A stretch of 64,000 nucleotides of DNA. Source: Brevundimonas sp. NIBR11 (GTDB lineage Bacteria > Pseudomonadota > Alphaproteobacteria > Caulobacterales > Caulobacteraceae). Shown piece by piece: positions 19,201-25,712 of this stretch (its first letter is position 1; every line of letters begins with the position of its first letter). The notes beneath the pieces are model-generated. The model had not been told where the DNA came from. It did not search any database and saw only the letters and a list, made by a program, of their open reading frames with translations. The stretch is taken from positions 2,708,001 through 2,772,000 of the forward strand of contig NZ_CP115465.1 in assembly GCF_027912535.1 (NCBI RefSeq), read 5' to 3'. Made by a program: the position numbers and the translations under genes.

Positions 19201-20258
19201 GTCAGCCGGTCGGCGCCGAGGCCGCCCCGCACGTTCTCGATCACCGCACCCCTGGCGATGGCCACATTGCCGACAAGCCCCCCCACGTTGGAGAACGACC
19301 CCTGCCGCAGGTCGATGACCTGGTTCTGGGTGTAGAGACTGAAGTCCAGCGTATCGACGCCGCCGGCGTCCCAGACCGCGAAGACCAGCTGGGATCCGCC
19401 GTTGACGGCCGAGAACCAGGGTCGATCGGCGGTGGAGTTGAATCCATAGACCGTGTCGCCGGTGCGGGTCGTCATGTTCGCGCCATACAGGCGCTGCGCC
19501 GCCGCGATGTCGTCCAGCATGGGCGCGGCCGGGTAGAGGTTATTGAACCAGGCCTGGGTGTGGTTCTCGCCGAAGTAGCTCATCACCGTGAACTGACGGG
19601 AGTCTTCCCGATAGTCGGCGTTCGCGCTGTAGGACAGCGACGAGGTGCGAACGTCGTAGACGGAGGGGTGGCTCAGCCCGATCGCGTGGCCGATCTCGTG
19701 CACCAGGGTCAGCTGGCCGTAGTTGAAGGGCGAGGGCGAAATATTGGCCCCCTGGGTCGAGTTGACCCAGACATCGCCGGCCGTTGAACCGGAGGCCGTG
19801 GAGCCGGGCAGGTAGGCGAAGGCGGCCGCGCCCTCCACGCCCGTCTGGTAGTTGCCGAACAGCATCGTCGCGTCATTGCCGTAGCCGTTCGCGTCCGCCA
19901 CCCGGGTGAACACGATGTTCGCGACATCCGACCAGGCCTGCAGCGCCAGCAGGGTCGCGGCGATCTGGGCCTGGGTGAAGGCCGTGAAGCCCCCGGCGCC
20001 GTCAGGCATCTGGGACGGCGCGGTCGAGCGAAAGGCGAAGGTCACCGTCGTGGCGGTTCCCAGGGCGGGCGCCCAGCTCAGTCCCGAGCGGGTCAGCTGG
20101 CGTGCGGCATCCTCAAGGGTCAGGGACGACCGGCCGGAAGGTCCGAAATCATAGCCGCGATCGTCCAGGCCGAGCGCCAGCGGACCCGTCCCTCCGTCCG
20201 GAGCGCCGAGCGGCCCCCGCCACGGATCGATCCCGAGGCGCTCATGAATGGCCGGCAT
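16299..20258 (-). CDS. Large RTX serralysin-like metalloprotease with PPC and DUF4214 domains
   Basis: The predicted secreted protein has 1319 residues. Residues 45-250 form an M10/serralysin-type catalytic domain with the zinc motif HEIGHAIGLSHPS (about 187-199). RTX calcium-binding nonapeptides (GGxGxDxLxG type) fill about 340-570 and return around 745-930. A PPC-like beta domain (YAFTATANAVVAVDVD) lies at about 630-735. Two DUF4214 modules follow (about 950-1060 and 1070-1175), each with LYDAALDR-like and MYxFCLNR motifs. The tail is acidic and repetitive. There is no N-terminal signal peptide, as expected for type I secretion, but no exporter genes are nearby. The target protein is unknown. 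Confidence 0.9.
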   Translation of the reverse strand: MPAIHERLGIDPWRGPLGAPDGGTGPLALGLDDRGYDFGPSGRSSLTLEDAARQLTRSGLSWAPALGTATTVTFAFRSTAPSQMPDGAGGFTAFTQAQIAATLLALQAWSDVANIVFTRVADANGYGNDATMLFGNYQTGVEGAAAFAYLPGSTASGSTAGDVWVNSTQGANISPSPFNYGQLTLVHEIGHAIGLSHPSVYDVRTSSLSYSANADYREDSRQFTVMSYFGENHTQAWFNNLYPAAPMLDDIAAAQRLYGANMTTRTGDTVYGFNSTADRPWFSAVNGGSQLVFAVWDAGGVDTLDFSLYTQNQVIDLRQGSFSNVGGLVGNVAIARGAVIENVRGGLGADRLTGNSADNLLTGHYGDDVIEGGLGMDTAVFLARRSEYTITVNGQTVTVRHVAEGTDTITNVEFLRFSDMTLSVGPTGDIVTTGGRTLSGDVTNDLMNGSSFADTLSGSDGTDTINGFAGNDVMDGGAGDDSLSGGDGDDTLTGGTGNDRLDGGAGSDLASYANSRSGVSLDLTTGRASGGGEQDILVSIENLRGSRYSDALTGDDNNNALYGNGGADLMRGGRGNDSFFSGAASIVWAGTDIVKTQAVVNSDRTTAVSMDGAFNQADRPDIDRASNNPHATVTATSNGTVEWYAFTATANAVVAVDVDFASFDSVVRVYDSAGNLLATNDDGSSGTGGDLGYDTDSAVTFTAPANGLYYVEVSAWASSTPALTTQPPPVGSTYTLHVTVPGHPVSFTRAGSTMLGEDGDDTFYQSATTSASYDPANRGESDDIIDGGAGIDTVVYGGHFSSYVVTTVGGVTTVRADTAGGTGTDTLTGIEFLQFGYQRIALTPSGLVLLGGPGLAQVNGTAGDDVMQGWEGVDYMYGAGGNDRMTGGAGNDYLYGGTGIDTATYSGARRQYTANSTTVSGNGEGTDTLTSVENLTFIDGTLTFDVNSQAAQVMRLYDAALDRGGDPGGLEGLLDRLERGETLLSLSQAFLSSQEFQDRYGALNNQAFIEQMYRFCLNRNGDPQGISDWTARLNSGTTRAEMLMIFSESQEHRDLMQPTLNQGLWVADEAALTIARLYDATFDRAPDVGGLATWTANLKGGMSVLDIAAAFASAAEFQQRYGTVSNEQFIRQMYQFCLNREPDPSGLATWTAALNSGTSRAQMLLTFSESAEHINLTASQWWGGIRFAGAPASPLAEDDGKGDGALVLPTIADHHVADAGKPTDAPVSPLIFDDHLVDAGKAGDALVLPLIDDGFVVIPSNDDQPLADIQFGDILFADAPEAVTVGHRWATPLDDDILRGAHDMGQPGHSPNPDLHFWH

Positions 20259-20340
20259 GGCGAACTCCCTTGCAGTCTTCCGCTCATAGCCTCTCGCTGA
20301 GCGTGCTCAAAGCTTGGCCTTTAACCATGCGAGGTTGAAC

Positions 20341-21531
20341 TCAGCAGGCCTGCCCCGCCGCCCAGCCCGAGCTCCACGCCCACTGGAAGTTGTAACCGCC
20401 GAGCCAGCCGGTGACGTCCACCACCTCGCCTATGAAATAGAGGCCGGGCACGGTCTTCGTCTCCATCGTCGTCTGGTCCAGCTGGTCGGTCGCCACACCG
20501 CCCAGGGTCACCTCGGCCGTGCGATAGCCCTCCGACCCCACAGGCTTGACGGTCCAGGCGTTCACGGCCTGATCGAGCCTGGCCAGCATCTTGTCCCCGA
20601 CCTCGGCCAGCTTGCCGTTGGCGCCTTCCCGCGCCGTCAGCACCTCGGCCAGCCGGCGCGGCACGATGTGGCCGAGCGCCGTGTGCACCGCCTGTTTGCC
20701 GCCGTTCTCATTCTTCGCCGCCTTCAGGCGACCGAGCACGTCCACGCCCGGCGCCATCTTCACCGTGATCGCCTCTCCCTCGCGCCAGTATGAGCTGATC
20801 TGCAGGATGGCCGGGCCGCTCAAGCCCCGATGGGTGAACAGCATCGCCTCCTCGAACGTCGTCTTGCCCGCCGAGACCACAGCGTCCACCGCCAGCCCAG
20901 ACAGCGGCGCCGTCTTCTCCAGCAGCCCCGGCTCGAACGTCAGGGGGACCAGCGCCGGCCGCGTCTCGGTCACCCGCAAGCCCCACTGGCGCGCGAGGTC
21001 ATAGCCCCACCCCGTCGCCCCCATCTTGGGGATCGACTTGCCGCCGGTCGCCACGACCAGGGACGCACAGCGCACCACCGACCCGTCCGACAACGCCGCC
21101 TCGAACCCGTCACCCACACGCTCGACCCGATCCACCCCCACGCCCAGCGACAGGACCACGCCGGCCGCCCGCATGTCGTCGGTCAGCATGCGGATGATCT
21201 GCTTGGCCGAGTCGTCGCAGAACAGCTGGCCCAGGGTCTTCTCGTGCCAGGCGATGCCCGCCCGTTCGACCCGCTTGACGAAGTCGCCTTGCGTATACCG
21301 CCCCAGCGCAGACGCCGCGAACCGGGGGTTCTCCCCCAGGAAGTTCGCCACCGACGTTCCCGTGTTGGTGAAGTTGCACCGTCCCCCGCCCGAGATGCGG
21401 ATCTTCTCGCCGGGCTTGGAGGCATGGTCCACGACCCGCACGGACCGCCCCCGCCGCCCGGCCTCGATGGCGCACATCATTCCGGCGGCGCCCGCGCCGA
21501 CCACCAACACATCCAGGGTCTGGGTCTTCAT
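20341..21531 (-). CDS. HI0933/YhiN-family FAD-dependent oxidoreductase
   Basis: The 396-residue flavoprotein has an N-terminal FAD-binding Rossmann motif (VVGAGAAGMMCAIEAGRRG) and the family-defining KIRISGGGRCNFTN. It ends with the second FAD contact in GEVVDVTGWLGGYNFQWAW. The family is annotated variously (BaiN-like, aminoacetone-oxidase-like) and no physiological reaction is settled. It lies nine bases upstream of the SRAP stop on the same strand and may be co-transcribed with it. Confidence 0.9.
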   Translation of the reverse strand: MKTQTLDVLVVGAGAAGMMCAIEAGRRGRSVRVVDHASKPGEKIRISGGGRCNFTNTGTSVANFLGENPRFAASALGRYTQGDFVKRVERAGIAWHEKTLGQLFCDDSAKQIIRMLTDDMRAAGVVLSLGVGVDRVERVGDGFEAALSDGSVVRCASLVVATGGKSIPKMGATGWGYDLARQWGLRVTETRPALVPLTFEPGLLEKTAPLSGLAVDAVVSAGKTTFEEAMLFTHRGLSGPAILQISSYWREGEAITVKMAPGVDVLGRLKAAKNENGGKQAVHTALGHIVPRRLAEVLTAREGANGKLAEVGDKMLARLDQAVNAWTVKPVGSEGYRTAEVTLGGVATDQLDQTTMETKTVPGLYFIGEVVDVTGWLGGYNFQWAWSSGWAAGQAC

Positions 21532-21540
21532 CCCCGCCCC

Positions 21541-22146
21541 TTACAGCAATCGGGGGCCCTCAGGCGACGACGCGTCCGCCTCTTCCGGATAGGCCTTGGT
21601 CGCCGACAGCGACCCGGCCGGCAGGGGCCGCAACAGCTCCCCCTCGGCCCGAGTCAGGTCCAGCCACTCCAGCGCCTGACCGGGCGCCAGGACACAGACC
21701 TGCCGGTCGTGATAGGGCGCGATGTCCGCCCCCGGCTCGGTGGTCAGCATGGCGAAGGCGCCCTGTTTGACCACGCCCGCGATCCACATCCACGGCGCGT
21801 CTACCAGGTCGAACCGCCACTTGGTCTTCTTCTTGTGGCCCGGCTCGGCGTCCGTGAACTCGAAGAAGCCCGCCGCGGGGATCAGGCACCGCTCCGAATG
21901 GCCGAAGGTCCTTCCGTCGGAGCGAAAGTTGAACACCGGCTTCCCGCCCGGCCCCTTCCACGCCCAGGTCATGGGCGACAGGCTCAAGCCGTCTCCGGCG
22001 CGCAGCGCCACGGGCGGCATGTCGCCGATACCATACTCGGGCGGCAGGTTGGGCCGCCCGGCCGGAAACTCCAGCACGATCCCCAGCTGGCGGATCTCGT
22101 CCCCGATCGTGTCGAACGTCGGCGGCGGAACGAAGCGATTGCACAT
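21541..22146 (-). CDS. SOS-response-associated peptidase (SRAP/YedK/HMCES)
   Basis: The protein has 201 residues when started at the ATG at 22146, which places the catalytic Cys at position 2 (MCNRF) after Met removal, as the family requires. The conserved core includes WAWKGPGGKPVFNFRSD and SERCLIPAAGFFEF, the latter with the active-site Glu. The HD-type end motif seen in many homologues appears in APYHDRQVCVL. SRAP proteins cross-link to abasic sites in single-stranded DNA and protect them. The gene borders the reverse transcriptase island. Confidence 0.9.
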   Translation of the reverse strand: MCNRFVPPPTFDTIGDEIRQLGIVLEFPAGRPNLPPEYGIGDMPPVALRAGDGLSLSPMTWAWKGPGGKPVFNFRSDGRTFGHSERCLIPAAGFFEFTDAEPGHKKKTKWRFDLVDAPWMWIAGVVKQGAFAMLTTEPGADIAPYHDRQVCVLAPGQALEWLDLTRAEGELLRPLPAGSLSATKAYPEEADASSPEGPRLL

Positions 22147-22371
22147 CAGGCGTCGGGCTCCGGGGTCATCCCGACAGAACCTGACACAGCCCGTTCGATC
22201 CGGGGAGAGGCGCCTACGGCCGCGCCGGCCTCCAGAGCGTCCTCGCCGAGATCGAGCGCCGCGCCCCCGGCGCACTCCTGCAACAGGCCGGCGAGGTCCA
22301 GCTCAGGCGGTTGGGGTGCGACCCTCGCCGACCACCGGGACGTGCCTCGGCTGATCCCAAGTTGATCGGCG

Positions 22372-25300
22372 CTAGCTTGGCGTCATGTAACGCGAAGGCT
22401 TCAGCACGAACCCTTCAGGCGTTGGTTTGTACCTATCATGGTGGCGAGGCCAACGCTGAGCGCGGCTCTGCTGCGCTCTAAGGTGGGATGGGTCGACGCG
22501 CACGACGACGAGATGATCGTTCTCGCCGCCACGAATACGACAGACGTCCCTTGCAAAACTCATTTTCGCCGGAGCTCTAACTCTGCTGTCACCGTAATGT
22601 CTATTATTAACAACGGCGATATAAGCATGAACATCTAAGCTGGCAGATTCTATGAGCGCTGAGAACGTGTCTAGATCCTTGTTCCACGATAGAATTGATA
22701 CTAGATCAACATTTCCTTGGAACGATTTCCTATAGTTCATGTTCTGAAGTTCAGAACAAATAAGTACGCCGAAATGGCAGCCGTTATGGATATAGATCGG
22801 CTTGAGCGGATCCCCCCAATCGCGCCATGTTTTTCCGTGCATGACATGCAGGGCCTCCTCTTCGCCGGGTGCCGGTAGAATTTTCGGCTGTCGGACCTGC
22901 ACGGCAGACGGATAGCCAAGTCGGCCATCTGTTAAAACCATGACAGCGGAGCTGCTCACGCGATTCATTGTGTAGTGATCGTAGTCCAAGCCGGCGATCA
23001 AGCTAATGCGCGCTTCGAGTAGTACGCCACTGAGGGTGCCCAACCATGCCTCAGGCAGGCTTACTTCCGGCAACAGAAGATGGGTTGGGCGAGGGTCAGC
23101 CTTGACGGCTAGGTTCACTATGGTCGCAAGTCGTCTGTATCGTTCGGGGGAAAGATCGACTGCGCCTGCCGCCCCTTTCGACCAAGCGGCATCGGTCGTC
23201 AGTAGGCTGGTAATTCCCAAGCGTAACTCGCCTTGAGTTTCTCCCAGGATTGCGACTCGCCCCCCGGGGGGCACCTCATCAATATCATCATAGGGCGCAT
23301 AATCAGACGTGAGCTCCCCAGCTCTTCTCGACCACACCCCTCGAATTGCGCGTAGATACCCTGCCAGCGCTTGTGTGGTTTCCTCCACGGCACCGAATAC
23401 GCACTCATCCGGAAGGTATAATGCGATCTCCTGCGCAGTGTATGGCCGGGTTGGAGCCAAGTAAGGCATCATAGACCCCTCGGTTCCCTCGGGCGTCTCG
23501 CAGCGAACATTGATTCTCCGCACGCCGGACCCGGGTTCTTCGCCGCGAGTTTTCTGTAAAAACTCCCGGAGTTCGCCAGAATTTCGGTAGGATTCTTCCA
23601 GCAAATCCTCTCCACTTTTGGGCGCGGGTTCGGCACTGGCATCGAGACGAAGGTGCTCTTTGAATGGTGTTTTTGCGAGGTCCGTTTCACGTGCCGCGAG
23701 AGCTAATTCATGGGCCGAAGATCGAGTGAGGCCTACCGAGGCGAGTACCGCGCCGCCTCGCCGCGTAACCCCCAATGGTTTGCCTGTTCGACGGTCCCAA
23801 GGGAAGGATCTGATAACCGCGTCCCGGCAAGAATGATTGATCCAGTTTTTTAAATCAGACCAAATATCGTCGCTGGTTTGATCTAGGCGAACGCCGTTTA
23901 TCCTGCAGCTTCCTGAAGCAGTCAAGATTCTCAACTGGTCGAGTGCGCCGTGAGCAGCCCGCAGGAGCGCCGCCGCTTCTTCCCAGTCTGCGAGAGAGAT
24001 GGCCAGTGACAGCAACCGCGGGAGATAGTCTATTTGCTCAAGGATCTTATCCGGGCGAAGAATGTGTGCGCGTGCGAACGCATAAAACCTCTCCCGAGCC
24101 GGCTTCCAGGTGTCGGCGGGCAGATCACGTCCGAGAATTTCTACCGACCTTAGCTGGAGCGCCCAGCCTAATCTGCGGATGGTAAGGCCATCTGCCCGTC
24201 GGAACGAATCGGCATCTTCGGCGGTGGTTTCGGATGCAGCTAGAACCCGAGCTGATGCTGCCGCCTCAAGTTCCTCCGGCAGCGGCATGAGCCGCCGTTC
24301 GCTGGACAAGCTTCTAATTTGATGGGCGATGCTGGCGAGCAAATCCAATCCAGACTGACCACTCAAGAAGAATATTTTCTGCTTCTGAGTCTGGAATGCG
24401 AGTCTCGTAGATCCTTGGTAGCCGCCGGGAAGCTCAATCGACACCTCACCAGTGATATGATCTGCTTTAAAAGCGTCCGCCCTGTCACTGATGAACTGCC
24501 AGAGCTGATCTGAGCTGTTTATGTTTCCCGGATCATTAAGCACCAAGAATATATCGTCAACATATCGTCCATAGAAAATCGGATTCAATTGATGTTTGAT
24601 AATCTCGTCTAGCTCTATCAAAAGTACATTTGCGATAATTCTTACAGCAGATGAGCCGATAGGGAGGCCGCCTCGCTCGACAATTTGCAATGTACCAGAA
24701 GATAAGGTAGCCTGAGCAAGGTAACCCCATTCCATAAGGCTATAAACGAGGGTATTAGTAAACTCTATTTCCCAGCTATTAAGCCTTAGACCAATAGCGT
24801 CAAGAAAGCGAGGGTCTGTCATAAAAGTCGGATCGACGTTATGATAGTAAGAAGAAAAATCTAGAGTAAGCGCAATGACAGATTGACCCTCAGCAAGCGA
24901 ATTCTTGATGGCTTGCATTCCTTGGTCGCGCCACGCCTTATAGGGTTTGAAATAAGGCTCGAATGAGCCGACGGATTCTTCATGATATCCATCAGTTGGT
25001 CGCCCAACCATATCGTGCCGCTCGCCATATCGGCGTAGACGTGAGCCATAGGCGTTGCTGCGTAGCTTGGCGTCATAGCGGCAACCAACGGTGTTTATCC
25101 ATAAGGCGGACAGTATGTGGAAATCGACCGGAAATTCACCGACGAGCCGAAACTCTGGAACTAGATCGTAATCTTGACCAAGTCTGCCAAAGGCTCGGTT
25201 GGAGTCCGAGAAAAAGCTATGATCCGTTGGATTGTCGCCTCGACGATCTAATGAAAGCTTTTTCGCAAATACTCTCGGAGTACCAAGATTTTGGGAAAAA

Positions 25301-25497
25301 AGAGAAGAAACTTCTCCAGAGTGTAGTATAATCTGAAGTCGCGTAATGTTATTGGTAAGTTCTTTTTCGTATTCTATAAATGCTTCGGTTGCATATAGAG
25401 AGCGTTCATAAAAGCAGTCGGCCTTACATTTTCTGTAAGCCAAAAGCATATCTTCCAGAGAAACCTCGGCCCATTCATACTTTCGGTTCTCGGTCAT
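22372..25497 (-). CDS. Defence-associated reverse transcriptase fused to a nitrilase domain (DRT type 1, UG1-like)
   Basis: Residues 1-400 hold an RT domain of 'unknown group' type: motif A LTLDFSSYYHNVD (D213), motif B GGLPIGSSAVRIIAN (about 276-290) and motif C GRYVDDIFLV (YVDD 312-315). Residues 400-740 are mostly helical and unassigned. Residues 745-1000 form a C-N hydrolase domain with a visible Glu-Lys-Cys triad: E811 in LLLPEVSLP, K872 in RQPKILP and C914 in VLICSEL. An RT followed by a nitrilase is the layout of DRT type 1 (UG1) antiphage proteins; a sister UG class with the same fusion is the alternative. Codon use is much richer in A/T than the neighbours, so the gene was probably acquired. 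It is a single gene with no partner. Confidence 0.88.
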   Translation of the reverse strand: MTENRKYEWAEVSLEDMLLAYRKCKADCFYERSLYATEAFIEYEKELTNNITRLQIILHSGEVSSLFSQNLGTPRVFAKKLSLDRRGDNPTDHSFFSDSNRAFGRLGQDYDLVPEFRLVGEFPVDFHILSALWINTVGCRYDAKLRSNAYGSRLRRYGERHDMVGRPTDGYHEESVGSFEPYFKPYKAWRDQGMQAIKNSLAEGQSVIALTLDFSSYYHNVDPTFMTDPRFLDAIGLRLNSWEIEFTNTLVYSLMEWGYLAQATLSSGTLQIVERGGLPIGSSAVRIIANVLLIELDEIIKHQLNPIFYGRYVDDIFLVLNDPGNINSSDQLWQFISDRADAFKADHITGEVSIELPGGYQGSTRLAFQTQKQKIFFLSGQSGLDLLASIAHQIRSLSSERRLMPLPEELEAAASARVLAASETTAEDADSFRRADGLTIRRLGWALQLRSVEILGRDLPADTWKPARERFYAFARAHILRPDKILEQIDYLPRLLSLAISLADWEEAAALLRAAHGALDQLRILTASGSCRINGVRLDQTSDDIWSDLKNWINHSCRDAVIRSFPWDRRTGKPLGVTRRGGAVLASVGLTRSSAHELALAARETDLAKTPFKEHLRLDASAEPAPKSGEDLLEESYRNSGELREFLQKTRGEEPGSGVRRINVRCETPEGTEGSMMPYLAPTRPYTAQEIALYLPDECVFGAVEETTQALAGYLRAIRGVWSRRAGELTSDYAPYDDIDEVPPGGRVAILGETQGELRLGITSLLTTDAAWSKGAAGAVDLSPERYRRLATIVNLAVKADPRPTHLLLPEVSLPEAWLGTLSGVLLEARISLIAGLDYDHYTMNRVSSSAVMVLTDGRLGYPSAVQVRQPKILPAPGEEEALHVMHGKTWRDWGDPLKPIYIHNGCHFGVLICSELQNMNYRKSFQGNVDLVSILSWNKDLDTFSALIESASLDVHAYIAVVNNRHYGDSRVRAPAKMSFARDVCRIRGGENDHLVVVRVDPSHLRAQQSRAQRWPRHHDRYKPTPEGFVLKPSRYMTPS

Positions 25498-25510
25498 TCA
25501 AACTCAAATC

Positions 25511-25538
25511 CTAATAGGCGGTGCCTGAAGGGATTCAA
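25511..25538 (-). promoter_or_regulatory. Candidate sigma-70 promoter of the reverse transcriptase gene
   Basis: On the minus strand, TTGAAT (25538-25533) and TATTAG (25516-25511) are 16 bases apart. The ATG at 25497 lies 13 bases after the -10 box, so the transcript would have only a few untranslated bases. No good Shine-Dalgarno site is seen before the ATG, which fits near-leaderless expression. This is a pattern match only. Confidence 0.3.
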
Positions 25539-25664
25539 GCAAGGAGCCGATTTGGTCCGTCTCTGCCGGACCTCAGTCGGTGCTATTGCGCTGACCCCCA
25601 TCAACGGATGCAGACGCTACCGCGCTCCACGCGACACCACAACCAGAGGGAGCTTGAGGAACAG

Positions 25665-25698
25665 CTAGGCCGCAGATTGCGATAGCCGATCGGCCTAG
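25665..25698 (-). terminator. Inverted repeat just after polA
   Basis: A perfect 8-base inverted repeat (CTAGGCCG at 25665-25672, CGGCCTAG at 25691-25698) with an 18-base loop starts 15 bases after the polA stop. On the polA strand no T-run follows it. On the other strand TTTT follows. It may slow or end transcription into the reverse transcriptase gene. Confidence 0.4.
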
Positions 25699-25712
25699 TT
25701 TTGGCCCGACCG

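Noticed and set aside
17862..19787. A 641-codon plus-strand open frame across the RTX gene
   Set aside because: It is antisense to a protein with clear domains. Long antisense frames are common in high-G+C DNA, and its product shows no motif.
22372..25497. Group II intron or retron reverse transcriptase
   Set aside because: There is no maturase X or HNH domain, no intron RNA ends, and no msr/msd-like repeat RNA upstream. The nitrilase fusion points to the DRT class.
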